Positions 8,482 through 15,888 of a stretch of DNA of 27,243 nt are shown here, in pieces; the stretch's first letter is position 1; each line of letters begins with the position of its first letter. The DNA is from an uncultured bacterium. Its GTDB lineage: Bacteria; Actinomycetota; Coriobacteriia; Coriobacteriales; Coriobacteriaceae. A program made the position numbers and the translations under genes. The stretch is from assembly GCA_905214905.1 (NCBI GenBank), contig CAJMNK010000023.1, positions 1 through 27,243 on the forward strand, written 5' to 3'. The notes below the pieces were generated by a model. That model searched no databases, was not told the origin of the DNA, and worked only from the letters and a program-made list of their open reading frames with translations.

Positions 8482-9440
8482 GCAACGCCCGCTCGACGAA
8501 GTCCCATACGAATCAGACTGTCACACACCTGCGGGAACGTCATGTCATCGGTGTGGCGAATCTCATCCGGATACAGCGATGTATCGGTCATGCCGGGAAT
8601 AGTATTGGTCTCGAGGATAACGGGGCCGTCCTCGCTCACGATAAAGTCGCTGCGCGAGATACCCAGGCAGCCGAGTGCCTTATGGGCGGCACAGGCGAGC
8701 TCCTGAGCACGAGCGTAGTTCTCGGGCGAAATCTGTGCCGGAATGCGATGGATATCCGTGGGGTCGACATACTTCACGTCCAGATCATAGAACTCGCAGT
8801 CCTCGGGCTTACGAATCTCGACAATCGGCAGAGCGCGCACGTCATCCTCGCCGTACACGCCGACGGTGATCTCGGTACCCTCGATGCACTTCTCGACCAG
8901 CACTTTGTCTCCGTACTCAAACGCCTTGGCGATTGCCGCGGGCAGCTCGGAGGGCTCATGGACCAGGGAAATGCCATAGCTGGAACCGTTGACGGCCGGC
9001 TTCACAAAGCAGCGCTCGCCACAAACCTCGACGATATGATCGATATCGACTTCATCGCCCGCCTCGAGTGCGAGGCCGGGGGCAATGGGAATGCCCGCCT
9101 TGGCGTACAGGAGCTTAGAGACCTCCTTGTCGGCACCACAAGCGCTGGCAAGCACGCCTGAGGCCGTGTAGGGGATACCCAGGGTCTCCATGGCGCCCTG
9201 CATGGCGCCATCCTCACCGCCGGCACCGTGCATGGCGATAAACGCCACGTCAAAGCCACCGGTCGCCATGGTTACCATAAAATCATCGGCAGCCGTGTCG
9301 AGCAGCTCCACCGAAGTGTAGCCGGCCTCCTTCAGGGCCACCACGACGTTCTTTCCCGAATTGAGCGAGATCTCGCGCTCAGCGGAATGACCGCCCGCCA
9401 AGACCGCTACGTGCATGTTCTCTAGGCTTTTACCCGGCAT
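8475..9440 (-). CDS. ddl: D-alanine--D-alanine ligase
   Basis: Encodes 321 residues. It joins two D-alanines with ATP to form the dipeptide of peptidoglycan precursors in the cytoplasm. ATP-grasp landmarks are visible: GGHSAEREISL (E22), HGAGGEDGAMQG (71-82), KPAVNGSSYGIS (147-158), SRSDF (R263, D265), ETNTIPGMT with the metal ligands E277 and N279, and a DTS after it. Y224 in DVKYVDP matches the omega-loop Tyr typical of D-Ala-D-Ala rather than D-Ala-D-Lac ligases. The ATG at 9440 has a strong AGGAGGAG about 9 bases upstream and is preferred over Met9. It is the first gene of a ddl-dinG unit and diverges from rlmN across 85 bases. Confidence 0.96.
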   Translation of the reverse strand: MPGKSLENMHVAVLAGGHSAEREISLNSGKNVVVALKEAGYTSVELLDTAADDFMVTMATGGFDVAFIAMHGAGGEDGAMQGAMETLGIPYTASGVLASACGADKEVSKLLYAKAGIPIAPGLALEAGDEVDIDHIVEVCGERCFVKPAVNGSSYGISLVHEPSELPAAIAKAFEYGDKVLVEKCIEGTEITVGVYGEDDVRALPIVEIRKPEDCEFYDLDVKYVDPTDIHRIPAQISPENYARAQELACAAHKALGCLGISRSDFIVSEDGPVILETNTIPGMTDTSLYPDEIRHTDDMTFPQVCDSLIRMGLRRAGVAC

Positions 9441-9525
9441 GGGCAGACTCCTCCTCTATAATTTCTGCAGCTGATACCATATTGTAGCGATACCCTCTAC
9501 GTTTCCCCAAAATCGAAAGGCTTCC

Positions 9526-10578
9526 ATGAATCCCAGGACTAAATCTCAGGACATTCGCGACTTGAGCCAAAACGATATTCGCGAGCTTGTGACCGAACTT
9601 GGCCAGCCCGCCTTCCGCGCAAAGCAGCTCATCGAATGGGTCTTTGAGAAGAACGTTTGTTCGTTTGACGATATGACCAACCTTCCCAAGGCATTCCGCG
9701 AGCAGCTTAAAGGCGCTTTTGCCTTTGACACGCCGACTGAACTCACCAAGCAGGTTTCCAAAGATGGCTCTCGCAAGTATCTGCTCGAGTACCACGACGG
9801 AATTTCCGTCGAGACTGTCGGTATGCCCCGTCGTAACAAGCTTTCTGTCTGCGTTTCCACCCAGGCAGGCTGCGGCATGGGCTGCGCCTTTTGCGCTACT
9901 GGTCTCAACGGCCTCAAGCGCTCTCTGACCGCTCAAGAGATCGTCGACCAGGTACTTCATGTATCCAACGACTTTGGCGAGCGTGCCACGAGCGTTGTCT
10001 TCATGGGCCAGGGCGAGCCGTTTGCCAACTACGACGAGGTTCTCAAGGCACTGCGTATCCTCAACGACCCCGATGGCATCGGTATCGGCGCCCGTCATCT
10101 CACCGTCTCTACCAGCGGCGTTATTCCCGGTATTCGCAAATTTGCCGACATCCCCGAGCAGTTCACGCTTGCCGTTTCCCTGCATTCCGCCATCCAGTCG
10201 ACGCGCAATAAGCTCATGCCCGGTGTTAAGAAGTACACGCTGCTCCGCCTTCACGAGGCGCTTCAGCTCTACACCGAAAAGACTGGCCGCCGCCCGACCT
10301 ATGAGTATGCCATGATCGAAGGTGTCAACGATACGAATCCCGAGATGCAGGCACTCTGCGACTTCTGCGAGGGAACGCTGTGCCACGTTAACCTGATTCA
10401 GCTTAACGACATCGAGGGCAGTCTGCTCAAGCCGTCGCCGATTCATAAGGTCGAGGATCTTCAGCGCCGCCTTGAGTCTCGTGGCATCGAGACCACGATC
10501 CGTAATTCTCGCGGCAATGATATTGATGCCGCCTGCGGTCAGCTGAAGCAACGTTTCAAGGTCCAGAAGAACGCATAG
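9526..10578 (+). CDS. rlmN: Dual-specificity 23S rRNA A2503 / tRNA A37 C2-methyltransferase (radical SAM)
   Basis: Encodes 350 residues. The radical-SAM cluster motif CGMGCAFC is complete, in the family context QAGCGMGCAFCATG. FMGQGEP and the segment around HLTVSTSGVIPGI are also typical of RlmN. The C-terminal RGNDIDAACGQL carries the cysteine that forms the methyl-transfer intermediate. The family methylates A2503 in 23S rRNA and A37 in some tRNAs. The ATG at 9526 follows AAAGG. It stands alone on the plus strand between two minus-strand units and ends in its own strong terminator. It is one of three plus-strand genes left of the origin, so it is transcribed against fork movement. Confidence 0.97.
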   Translation: MNPRTKSQDIRDLSQNDIRELVTELGQPAFRAKQLIEWVFEKNVCSFDDMTNLPKAFREQLKGAFAFDTPTELTKQVSKDGSRKYLLEYHDGISVETVGMPRRNKLSVCVSTQAGCGMGCAFCATGLNGLKRSLTAQEIVDQVLHVSNDFGERATSVVFMGQGEPFANYDEVLKALRILNDPDGIGIGARHLTVSTSGVIPGIRKFADIPEQFTLAVSLHSAIQSTRNKLMPGVKKYTLLRLHEALQLYTEKTGRRPTYEYAMIEGVNDTNPEMQALCDFCEGTLCHVNLIQLNDIEGSLLKPSPIHKVEDLQRRLESRGIETTIRNSRGNDIDAACGQLKQRFKVQKNA

Positions 10579-10597
10579 GGGAGTCTGTGCCCCATAA

Positions 10598-10613
10598 CGT
10601 TTCATGTGAAACA
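10598..10613. promoter_or_regulatory. parS-like palindrome, 14 of 16 matches
   Basis: CGTTTCATGTGAAACA differs from the perfect parS sites at 12759-12852 at positions 1 and 8. It lies between the rlmN stop and the rlmN terminator, about 2.2 kb from the parS cluster. ParB tolerates some central changes, so this may be a weaker ParB site. Confidence 0.55.
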
Positions 10614-10618
10614 TCCGA

Positions 10619-10660
10619 CAGCCCTGGTTGCAAATAATGCAACCAGGGCTGTTTCATTTA
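10619..10660 (+). terminator. Rho-independent terminator of rlmN
   Basis: CAGCCCTGGTTGCA (10619-10632) pairs perfectly with TGCAACCAGGGCTG (10638-10651) around a 5-base loop. A T-rich tail (TTTCATTTAT) follows on the plus strand. Confidence 0.88.
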
Positions 10661-10711
10661 TATTCATACTATTGGATTTGATTTCTTAAAGCATAGTTTT
10701 ACGGCCAAAAT

Positions 10712-10749
10712 AAGGGGTCCTTGTCTCATGAATCAGACAAGGACCCCTT
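10712..10749 (-). terminator. Rho-independent terminator of the rsmG-parA-parB-small protein unit
   Basis: AAGGGGTCCTTGTCT (10712-10726) pairs perfectly over 15 bp with AGACAAGGACCCCTT (10735-10749), with an 8-base loop. On the minus strand the stem is followed by ATTTTGG. Together with the rlmN terminator it insulates two converging transcription units. Confidence 0.85.
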
Positions 10750-10768
10750 CAAAACAGGCAAGTAATTG

Positions 10769-10780
10769 TTAGGTACCTAA
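10769..10780. repeat. 12-bp palindrome TTAGGTACCTAA, copy 1
   Basis: A perfect palindrome that overlaps the stop codon of the small gene downstream of parB. An identical 12-mer lies at 14273-14284 between yidC and jag, and both copies are preceded by G on the plus strand. Its role is unknown. Confidence 0.6.
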
Positions 10781-11031
10781 TAGCCAACATATTCCCACTG
10801 ATGGTTAACCCAGTCTTGGTTAATCTTGGGATTCTTAGTCACCTGAGCAGTGCGCATAGCGACATCTTCGGTCATGACATCCATTTTCTTCTTAGATGTA
10901 TCGACGATATCCTGAGCGCCACGCAGCAGTCGACCGCGCAGTTCATCATCTGTCGCAATCTTATAACCCGCAAAAGCACCAGCGGCGACAGTGGTTGCCA
11001 ATGCAATGACCGCGAGAACCTTACTCTTCAT
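10777..11031 (-). CDS. Small membrane-anchored protein coupled to parB, function unknown
   Basis: Encodes 84 residues from the ATG at 11031, chosen because AGGAGG lies 6 bases upstream; an in-frame start six codons earlier has no such site. The first 11 bases overlap the end of parB, so translation is probably coupled. Residues 4-24 form a hydrophobic Ala-rich helix with a short basic lead (MKSK), either a signal anchor or a signal peptide. The remainder is a charged, probably helical segment (about 30-70) ending in an aromatic tail (WVNHQWEYVGY). It vaguely resembles YtxH-type small membrane proteins, but I cannot assign a family. It is the last gene before a strong terminator, so it is expressed with the chromosome-segregation genes. 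Confidence 0.82.
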   Translation of the reverse strand: MKSKVLAVIALATTVAAGAFAGYKIATDDELRGRLLRGAQDIVDTSKKKMDVMTEDVAMRTAQVTKNPKINQDWVNHQWEYVGY

Positions 11032-11926
11032 CCTGATCCTCCTGCCCAAATTGAATCATTTCGCCAAGGATACGGGAGAGCTCTTCTTCGTCTTTGAACT
11101 CGATTTCAATTTTATTCTTACCACGCGAGCTCTTCACACGTACATTCGTGTTGAAAACTTGACGAAGGACTCGAGCGGCCTTTTTGAATGACTGAGGTGT
11201 TGCTGGCCTCGGAGTCCTTGGTGTCTCTCCGGCAGAAAACAACGGAGCAAGATTTTCTGTCGCTCTTACGGAAAGGCCCTCTGCAACAACTTTCTCTGCA
11301 AGTCGAATACGCGCGTCTTCATAGGGAACCGCAAGAATCGCACGTGCATGACCAGCAGTAAGTTTGCCCTCAAAAATCATCTGCTGAACTACTTCGGGGA
11401 GATCGAGAAGACGCAGCGAGTTTGTAATTGCAGAGCGTGACTTGCTTACTGCTTTCGACAATGCCTCCTGGGTCATACCGCTGGCATCGATAAGCTGACG
11501 ATAGCCCTTGGCCTCTTCGACGGGATTCAGATCAGAACGCTGAAGGTTTTCAATAAGAGCAAGAGCAAGCATCTCTTCATCATTAACATCTCTAATGATG
11601 ACAGGCAGCTCTTCAAGACCAGCAAGCTTTGACGCCTGGTAACGACGCTCACCAGCGATGATCTCATAGCCGTTTCCATGCTTGCGAACCAAAAGCGGCT
11701 GCAAAACGCCATGTTCTTGGATTGACTCGCTCAACTCGCGAAGTTCAGTTTCGTTAAAGTGAATTCGCGGCTGATTAGGGTTGGGAACAATATCCTCAAT
11801 AGGTAGTTTCGTTTCAGATGCAGCCTTTGAAGCGGATGCAGCCGAACCACCGGTCTCATACTCGGCCTCTGAGACCAAAGCATTGAGTCCACGTCCCAAT
11901 CCGCCACGTTTCTTTACACTAGGCAC
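11021..11926 (-). CDS. parB: Chromosome-partitioning CTPase/clamp ParB (Spo0J)
   Basis: Encodes 301 residues. The N-terminal GLGRGLNALV (9-18) is the segment that contacts ParA. The ParB/Srx domain has NPNQPR (49-54), GVLQPLLV (73-80), the CTP-binding GERR (92-95) and ENLQRSDLNP (126-135). A helix-turn-helix for parS recognition spans about 150-172. A dimerisation domain lies at the C-terminus (about 250-301). ParB loads on parS, closes into a sliding clamp with CTP, spreads, and recruits SMC and ParA near the origin. The start overlaps the 3' end of parA by 8 bases. Three perfect parS sites lie just upstream of parA. Confidence 0.97.
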   Translation of the reverse strand: MPSVKKRGGLGRGLNALVSEAEYETGGSAASASKAASETKLPIEDIVPNPNQPRIHFNETELRELSESIQEHGVLQPLLVRKHGNGYEIIAGERRYQASKLAGLEELPVIIRDVNDEEMLALALIENLQRSDLNPVEEAKGYRQLIDASGMTQEALSKAVSKSRSAITNSLRLLDLPEVVQQMIFEGKLTAGHARAILAVPYEDARIRLAEKVVAEGLSVRATENLAPLFSAGETPRTPRPATPQSFKKAARVLRQVFNTNVRVKSSRGKNKIEIEFKDEEELSRILGEMIQFGQEDQDEE

Positions 11927-12719
11927 GCTTGATCACCTCTTTTGCAAGGTTCATATACGCTTTTGCACCCTTATTTTGAGGTGCATAGGTAATTACCGGT
12001 TCTCCAAAAGACGGAGCTTCGGAGATTTTAACCGTACGGGGGATCAGCGTCTTAAACGCCTTATCACCAAAGTACGATTGAACCTCCTCAACAACTTGAT
12101 TCGATAGAGAAGTACGCGAGTCATACATGGTCATAAGCACACCATAGGTGTCTAAGCTCTTGTTCAGACGTGATTTGACCATTTTCATTGACTCAAGCAG
12201 CTTTGTAACGCCCTCGAGTGCATAATACTCGCACTGGATCGGAATCAAAACACTGTCTGCCGCGGTTAAGGCGTTGATAGTAAGCAGGCCGAGCGAAGGG
12301 GGACAGTCAATGAAAATAAAATCGAATCCGTCCCGAATCGGCTCAAGCAAATCTTTGAGGCGGGTTTCACGAGCGATTGCGCTTACGAGCTCAATTTCCG
12401 CGCCTGCAAGCTGAATTGTAGCCGGAATTACGAATACCTTTTTGCAATTTGTATCAAGAACAAGCGATTCTGCCGGCACATCATTCAACAATGCATCATA
12501 GATGCATTGATCCAGGTCTTCTTTTTCAATTCCGAATCCACTGGTGCTGTTTCCCTGCGGATCAAAATCGACAATCAGTGTCTTACGACCCTGCTCACCC
12601 AGTGCTGCTGCAAGGTTTACAGCCGTCGTCGACTTACCGACACCGCCTTTTTGATTGATGATTGCAATGATACGCGTGTCTTTTGCACTCTTTGAACGCT
12701 TAACGTCGCGAAATCCCAC
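11919..12719 (-). CDS. parA: Chromosome-partitioning ATPase ParA (Soj)
   Basis: Encodes 266 residues. It starts at GTG 12719, preceded by AGGAGGG at close spacing. The deviant Walker A KGGVGKST (24-31), DFDPQGN (51-57) and FIFIDCPPSLG mark a MinD/ParA-type ATPase. The ATP-bound dimer coats the nucleoid and is released by ParB, which moves origins apart. The N-terminus of about 15 residues before the first strand is basic and short. The gene lies between the parS cluster and parB and overlaps parB by 8 bases. Confidence 0.97.
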   Translation of the reverse strand: MGFRDVKRSKSAKDTRIIAIINQKGGVGKSTTAVNLAAALGEQGRKTLIVDFDPQGNSTSGFGIEKEDLDQCIYDALLNDVPAESLVLDTNCKKVFVIPATIQLAGAEIELVSAIARETRLKDLLEPIRDGFDFIFIDCPPSLGLLTINALTAADSVLIPIQCEYYALEGVTKLLESMKMVKSRLNKSLDTYGVLMTMYDSRTSLSNQVVEEVQSYFGDKAFKTLIPRTVKISEAPSFGEPVITYAPQNKGAKAYMNLAKEVIKRA

Positions 12720-12758
12720 GGTCCCTCCTGGTGTGTATTAAAGCTGTCAAACGGAGGA

Positions 12759-12774
12759 TGTTTCACGTGAAACA
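12759..12774. promoter_or_regulatory. parS site 1
   Basis: TGTTTCACGTGAAACA is an exact match to the well-known 16-bp parS palindrome. It lies 40 bases upstream of the parA start. Confidence 0.95.
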
Positions 12775-12797
12775 TTCCAATTCGATATCAACCGCCA

Positions 12798-12813
12798 TGT
12801 TTCACGTGAAACA
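12798..12813. promoter_or_regulatory. parS site 2
   Basis: An exact TGTTTCACGTGAAACA, starting exactly 39 bases after site 1. Confidence 0.95.
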
Positions 12814-12836
12814 CTGCAAGTTGTTAGTATCCATTA

Positions 12837-12852
12837 TGTTTCACGTGAAACA
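12837..12852. promoter_or_regulatory. parS site 3
   Basis: An exact TGTTTCACGTGAAACA, starting exactly 39 bases after site 2 and ending one base short of the rsmG stop codon. Confidence 0.95.
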
Positions 12853-12853
12853 T

Positions 12854-13591
12854 CTAGGCAAGCGGATTCTTCTTTGCCATGCCATTTGCACGAGGCAATG
12901 AGACAGATGCTGGATGACTCTTCTTAAGAACAATGAACTCCCTGTGGCCCAAGCCCTCAGGCAAATCGATTGCGTCATTCAGAAGCAAAGTGAAGCCGCA
13001 AATCTTAGCTGCTGACATGCCAGAAGCAAGCTCCTCATCCGATGGATTGCCCTTGGTGATAACAAATAGACCTCCATCCTTGAGGAACGGAGCCGCATAC
13101 TCAACAAGAATCGGTAGAGGGGCCAGTGCGCGGGCGGTTACGACAGAGAACTGCTTCTTATGGCCTCGAGCATATTCTTCAAGACGATCATGAACCGCAT
13201 GAGCATGTTTCAATCCAAGCGCATGGACAAAGGAATTGACAGCATCAACCTTCTTGCCAACAGAGTCAATATAAGTAGCTTTACGATGCGTGGCTATGGT
13301 TAACGGAATACCAGGGAAGCCCGCACCTGTACCCATATCGAGCAAAGCTCCCTCTGGAGCCTTATTGATATAGGGGAGTAAAACGAGTGAGTCGAGGATA
13401 TGAAGTACTACAGCATCTTCTACGTTGAGAATACGGGTGAGATTGGTTGTCTTATTTGTTTCCAAAACCAAATCCAAATGCTTAATACATTTTCTCAGCT
13501 CAACATCAGTTACGCTCAAGGAGTACTCTTTGCAATAGGAAGTTAGGCGACTCAACATCTCGTCAGCTTGCTGATCAGTAAGTACTAACAA
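12854..13591 (-). CDS. rsmG: 16S rRNA (guanine527-N7)-methyltransferase RsmG (GidB)
   Basis: Encodes 245 residues from TTG at 13591. The frame is open to a TTG at 13639, but that start lies inside the U-tract of the upstream terminator, whereas 13591 has AAGGAG 6 bases before it. NKTTNLTR (46-53) and the SAM-binding motif LLDMGTGAGFPG (83-94) are diagnostic, and a TARALAPLPILVEY block follows. The enzyme methylates G527 of 16S rRNA, and loss of it gives low-level streptomycin resistance in several bacteria. It heads the rsmG-parA-parB unit; as in other actinobacteria, mnmE and mnmG are not between jag and rsmG. This stretch is clearly more AT-rich than the gyrase arm. Confidence 0.95.
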   Translation of the reverse strand: MLVLTDQQADEMLSRLTSYCKEYSLSVTDVELRKCIKHLDLVLETNKTTNLTRILNVEDAVVLHILDSLVLLPYINKAPEGALLDMGTGAGFPGIPLTIATHRKATYIDSVGKKVDAVNSFVHALGLKHAHAVHDRLEEYARGHKKQFSVVTARALAPLPILVEYAAPFLKDGGLFVITKGNPSDEELASGMSAAKICGFTLLLNDAIDLPEGLGHREFIVLKKSHPASVSLPRANGMAKKNPLA

Positions 13592-13597
13592 CGAAAG

Positions 13598-13603
13598 CTC
13601 CTT
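13598..13603 (-). promoter_or_regulatory. Ribosome binding site that fixes the rsmG TTG start
   Basis: AAGGAG on the minus strand, 6 bases before the TTG at 13591. It rules against the longer reading that begins at 13639 in the terminator tail. Confidence 0.8.
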
Positions 13604-13636
13604 TCTGACAAAAATCAGTGTATCGAGAACTTTTGA

Positions 13637-13669
13637 CAAAAAAAGGGGACGTGGAAACCACGTCCCCTT
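13637..13669 (-). terminator. Rho-independent terminator of the rpmH-rnpA-yidD-yidC-jag unit
   Basis: AAGGGGACGTGG (13643-13654) pairs with CCACGTCCCCTT (13658-13669) around a 3-base loop. On the minus strand the stem is followed by a run of T. It lies 19 bases past the jag stop. Confidence 0.9.
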
Positions 13670-13687
13670 AGCATAAGCTCGAGTAGA

Positions 13688-14257
13688 TTATCGAGCAACA
13701 ATCACCACATGGCGATCAGGGTCAGAACCCTCAGAATGAGTATCGACGGCATCATTGCCACGAAGTGCAATGTGAACCAGTCGGCGCTCGTAGGCATTCA
13801 TGGGCGGAAGCGAAACACTCTTATGAGTGCGGATGGCACGCTCGGCAGCAGACTGAGCCATGGAGGCAACCTTGTCCTGACGGCGGCTCTTGTATCCCTC
13901 GACGTCCACTACAACCGGATACCTAAAGCCAAGCTTGCGGCTCACCAGCAAAGAGAACATAACCTGAAGGGCATCAAGGGTGCGACCATGACGGCCAATG
14001 AGAACAGCAAGATCGGGAGCCGTTACATCCAAAATCAGCTCACCCTCGTCGCCCTCATACTCATCGATAGGAGAGTTGGCGGCATCGAAGTGCGAAAGGA
14101 TGGAACGCAGGATGGAAATCGCAACATCGGCAATGGTGTCGAGCTCCTCATCGGTCAGCTCTTCACCAGCCTTGTAGCGCTGTGCAATCTCGGGATAATC
14201 GCCCGCAACCTGCGGGGCAACCTCCTCAAGCATATCCTCGACGATCTCTTCAGACAT
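13688..14257 (-). CDS. khpB: RNA-binding protein KhpB/Jag (KH and R3H domains)
   Basis: Encodes 189 residues from the ATG at 14257, which has GGAG at suitable spacing; an in-frame TTG four codons earlier overlaps that ribosome site. The first 60 residues are acidic and replace the Jag-N domain seen in longer homologues. A KH domain (about 70-135) has the loop IGRHGRTLDALQ. An R3H domain at the C-terminus has the block PPMNAYERRLVHIAL and ends in SEGSDPDRHVVI. KhpB works with KhpA as a small-RNA/mRNA-binding pair affecting cell division and envelope growth in Gram-positives. It follows yidC, the usual place. Confidence 0.94.
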   Translation of the reverse strand: MSEEIVEDMLEEVAPQVAGDYPEIAQRYKAGEELTDEELDTIADVAISILRSILSHFDAANSPIDEYEGDEGELILDVTAPDLAVLIGRHGRTLDALQVMFSLLVSRKLGFRYPVVVDVEGYKSRRQDKVASMAQSAAERAIRTHKSVSLPPMNAYERRLVHIALRGNDAVDTHSEGSDPDRHVVIVAR

Positions 14258-14272
14258 AACGTACTCCAAAAG

Positions 14273-14284
14273 TTAGGTACCTAA
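14273..14284. repeat. 12-bp palindrome TTAGGTACCTAA, copy 2
   Basis: Identical to 10769-10780. It sits in the 44-base gap between the yidC stop and the khpB ribosome site, so it would be in the transcript as a possible small hairpin or bound by a protein on DNA. Confidence 0.6.
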
Positions 14285-14301
14285 ATAAGATTGATATCCC
14301 G

Positions 14302-15072
14302 CTACTTCTTCTTGTGCGGGCGCGGCTTCTTCTCTCGACGAGTGACCTCAACCTGCAGCGGCGCGTTCTTAAGACGCTCCTCCTCATCGGCCTTCGCCTT
14401 GTCGATGACCTTCTGCGTCACAAAAATCTGCTGGATAACCTGCCAAGCAGACGAGACGTCGTAGTACAGCAGAACACCAACGGGAAGGCTCCAGCCCATC
14501 CAAAGCATCATGACCGTCATGACAACGGCCATCATACGCATGCTCTGGGCCTGCTGGCCGGTCTGGTTGCGCGACATATAGAGCTGCGGAATCAGGGTCA
14601 GGACGGCGAACAGGATCAGGCAGACCAGCGCAGGCAGTGCAACCATAAAGCCATCGGCAAAGGAAGCGCTCGGCGTGGTGGTCAGGTCGGGCAGGATGTT
14701 GAAGAACGAGAACGTGCCCTCGTTAAAGTACTGCGGCAGGTTACGAAGCAGCGTAAACAGGGCAAACAGGATAGGCATCTGAATCAGAAGCGGCAGACAG
14801 CCGGACAGCGGATTGAACTTGTTCTCGCTGTAGAACTTCTGCATCTCCTCGGCCTGACGCTGAGGATCGTCGGCATAGCGCTCCTGGATCTCGAGCATCT
14901 TGGGCTGCAGCACCTGCATGCGAGCCGTCGACTTGGTCGACTTGAGCATGAGCGGCGTCAGCAGCAGACGGATGATGACCACCAGGATGATGATGGACAG
15001 GCCCCAGTCGACCGCAAAGGTCTGGATGAGCTTGAGCAGCTCGAAAAGGATGTTAACGATCCAATCCCACAT
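14302..15072 (-). CDS. yidC: Membrane protein insertase YidC (Oxa1 family)
   Basis: Encodes 256 residues. It inserts and folds proteins in the cytoplasmic membrane, alone or with SecYEG. Hydrophobic segments lie near 20-43 (with the conserved Arg in VVIIRLLLTP), 95-112, 142-165 and 180-215. A charged cytoplasmic hairpin (about 44-90) contains QVLQPKML and the AEEMQKFYSENKFNP block, and LSGCLPLLIQMPI is typical. The C-terminal tail is very basic (ending RPHKKK), as in Gram-positive YidC that bind ribosomes. There is no large periplasmic domain, consistent with a Gram-positive. AGG-rich ribosome site (GGAGG) before the ATG at 15072. Confidence 0.96.
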   Translation of the reverse strand: MWDWIVNILFELLKLIQTFAVDWGLSIIILVVIIRLLLTPLMLKSTKSTARMQVLQPKMLEIQERYADDPQRQAEEMQKFYSENKFNPLSGCLPLLIQMPILFALFTLLRNLPQYFNEGTFSFFNILPDLTTTPSASFADGFMVALPALVCLILFAVLTLIPQLYMSRNQTGQQAQSMRMMAVVMTVMMLWMGWSLPVGVLLYYDVSSAWQVIQQIFVTQKVIDKAKADEEERLKNAPLQVEVTRREKKPRPHKKK

Positions 15073-15101
15073 GTAAGTTTTCCTCCGATAGCGAGTGCCC
15101 G

Positions 15102-15326
15102 CTAGGGCACAGGGTCATAACCGCCGACGTGCAGGGGATTGCAGCGAGCGATGCGCCTCACGGCAAGCCAGCAGCCTCTCAAAACACCGTACTTCTCAAT
15201 CGCCTGGATGGCGTATTGCGAGCACGTTGGGTAATAAATGCAGGCGTCAGGCAATAAGGGCGAAATAACCTGTTGATATATGCGAATAGGAGCGATGGCA
15301 ACACGTCGCAAAACGTGATTGCTCAT
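15102..15326 (-). CDS. yidD: Membrane protein insertion efficiency factor YidD
   Basis: Encodes 74 residues. The family core YPTCSQYAIQAI and the C-terminal CNPLHVGGYDPVP are present. It is a small membrane-associated protein encoded between rnpA and yidC that helps YidC-dependent insertion. The start overlaps the rnpA stop in an ATGA arrangement, so translation is coupled. It lies 29 bases before yidC. Confidence 0.95.
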   Translation of the reverse strand: MSNHVLRRVAIAPIRIYQQVISPLLPDACIYYPTCSQYAIQAIEKYGVLRGCWLAVRRIARCNPLHVGGYDPVP

Positions 15327-15661
15327 CGCTCCTCCCCGGCAACGCCGGCGCGTTTCATAAGCGAACGCAACGCCTTGTCCATCTCCTGCGGCGAGGAAAC
15401 CCTCGTCTTGGGAGTTGCGAACAAGATGATGTCATAACCCGCAACGGGAAATCCACAGCTGCGGGCGGCCTCGCGCATCACACGCTTAGAACGGTTGCGC
15501 ACGACAGCACAACCGAGCCGTTTAGCACCAACGAAGGCGACCCTTCCGGAGTCGCCTTCGCCAACCGATTCACATATGGTCATTCGAATCAGAGGGTGAT
15601 TGAAACGACGCCCCTGACTGAACACATGCTCGAAATCTTGCCGAGACTTAATAGTCTTCAT
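15323..15661 (-). CDS. rnpA: Ribonuclease P protein component
   Basis: Encodes 112 residues. The basic helix VVRNRSKRVMREA is the signature that binds the RNase P RNA; MKTIKSRQDFEHVFSQGRR is the usual start. The protein helps the catalytic RNA remove 5' leaders from tRNA precursors. It begins 20 bases after rpmH with no clear ribosome site, which suggests dependence on rpmH translation. The RNase P RNA itself is not in this window. Confidence 0.96.
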   Translation of the reverse strand: MKTIKSRQDFEHVFSQGRRFNHPLIRMTICESVGEGDSGRVAFVGAKRLGCAVVRNRSKRVMREAARSCGFPVAGYDIILFATPKTRVSSPQEMDKALRSLMKRAGVAGEER

Positions 15662-15681
15662 GCGAGATGTGTGTATCGCTG

Positions 15682-15816
15682 CTAGACAGTGAGACGCTTG
15701 CGGCCCTTGGCGCGACGACGGGCGAGCACGGCACGACCACCCTTAGTGGCCATACGGGCACGGAAGCCATGGGTCTTGGCACGCTTACGCTTATTAGGCT
15801 GATACGTACGCTTCAT
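15682..15816 (-). CDS. rpmH: 50S ribosomal protein L34
   Basis: Encodes 44 residues beginning MKRTYQPNKRKRAKTHGFR, a near-invariant L34 start. The frame extends upstream to 15876, but the ATG at 15816 has AGGAGG 8 bases before it and gives the standard length. It is the first gene left of the origin and heads the rpmH-rnpA-yidD-yidC-khpB unit. Confidence 0.98.
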   Translation of the reverse strand: MKRTYQPNKRKRAKTHGFRARMATKGGRAVLARRRAKGRKRLTV

Positions 15817-15888
15817 CTTAAGTTCCTCCTGCTGCATTTCGAGTGTCCGCGGGGACGCGGACGCAGATATAGACACGTGAGCTTGAAG

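Noticed and set aside
9441..9525. TATAAT at 9457-9462 as an rlmN promoter
   Set aside because: No acceptable -35 hexamer at 16-18 bases upstream, and the match overlaps the ddl ribosome site read on the other strand.
10769..10780. GGTACC palindrome considered as part of a T-box leader
   Set aside because: It is at a gene end, lacks the longer T-box consensus and stem I, and precedes no amino-acid gene.
13592..13639. Longer rsmG start at TTG 13639
   Set aside because: It would begin inside the terminator U-tract; the TTG at 13591 has AAGGAG at ideal spacing.
15817..15876. Longer rpmH start
   Set aside because: L34 begins MKRTYQPN and the ATG at 15816 has AGGAGG.
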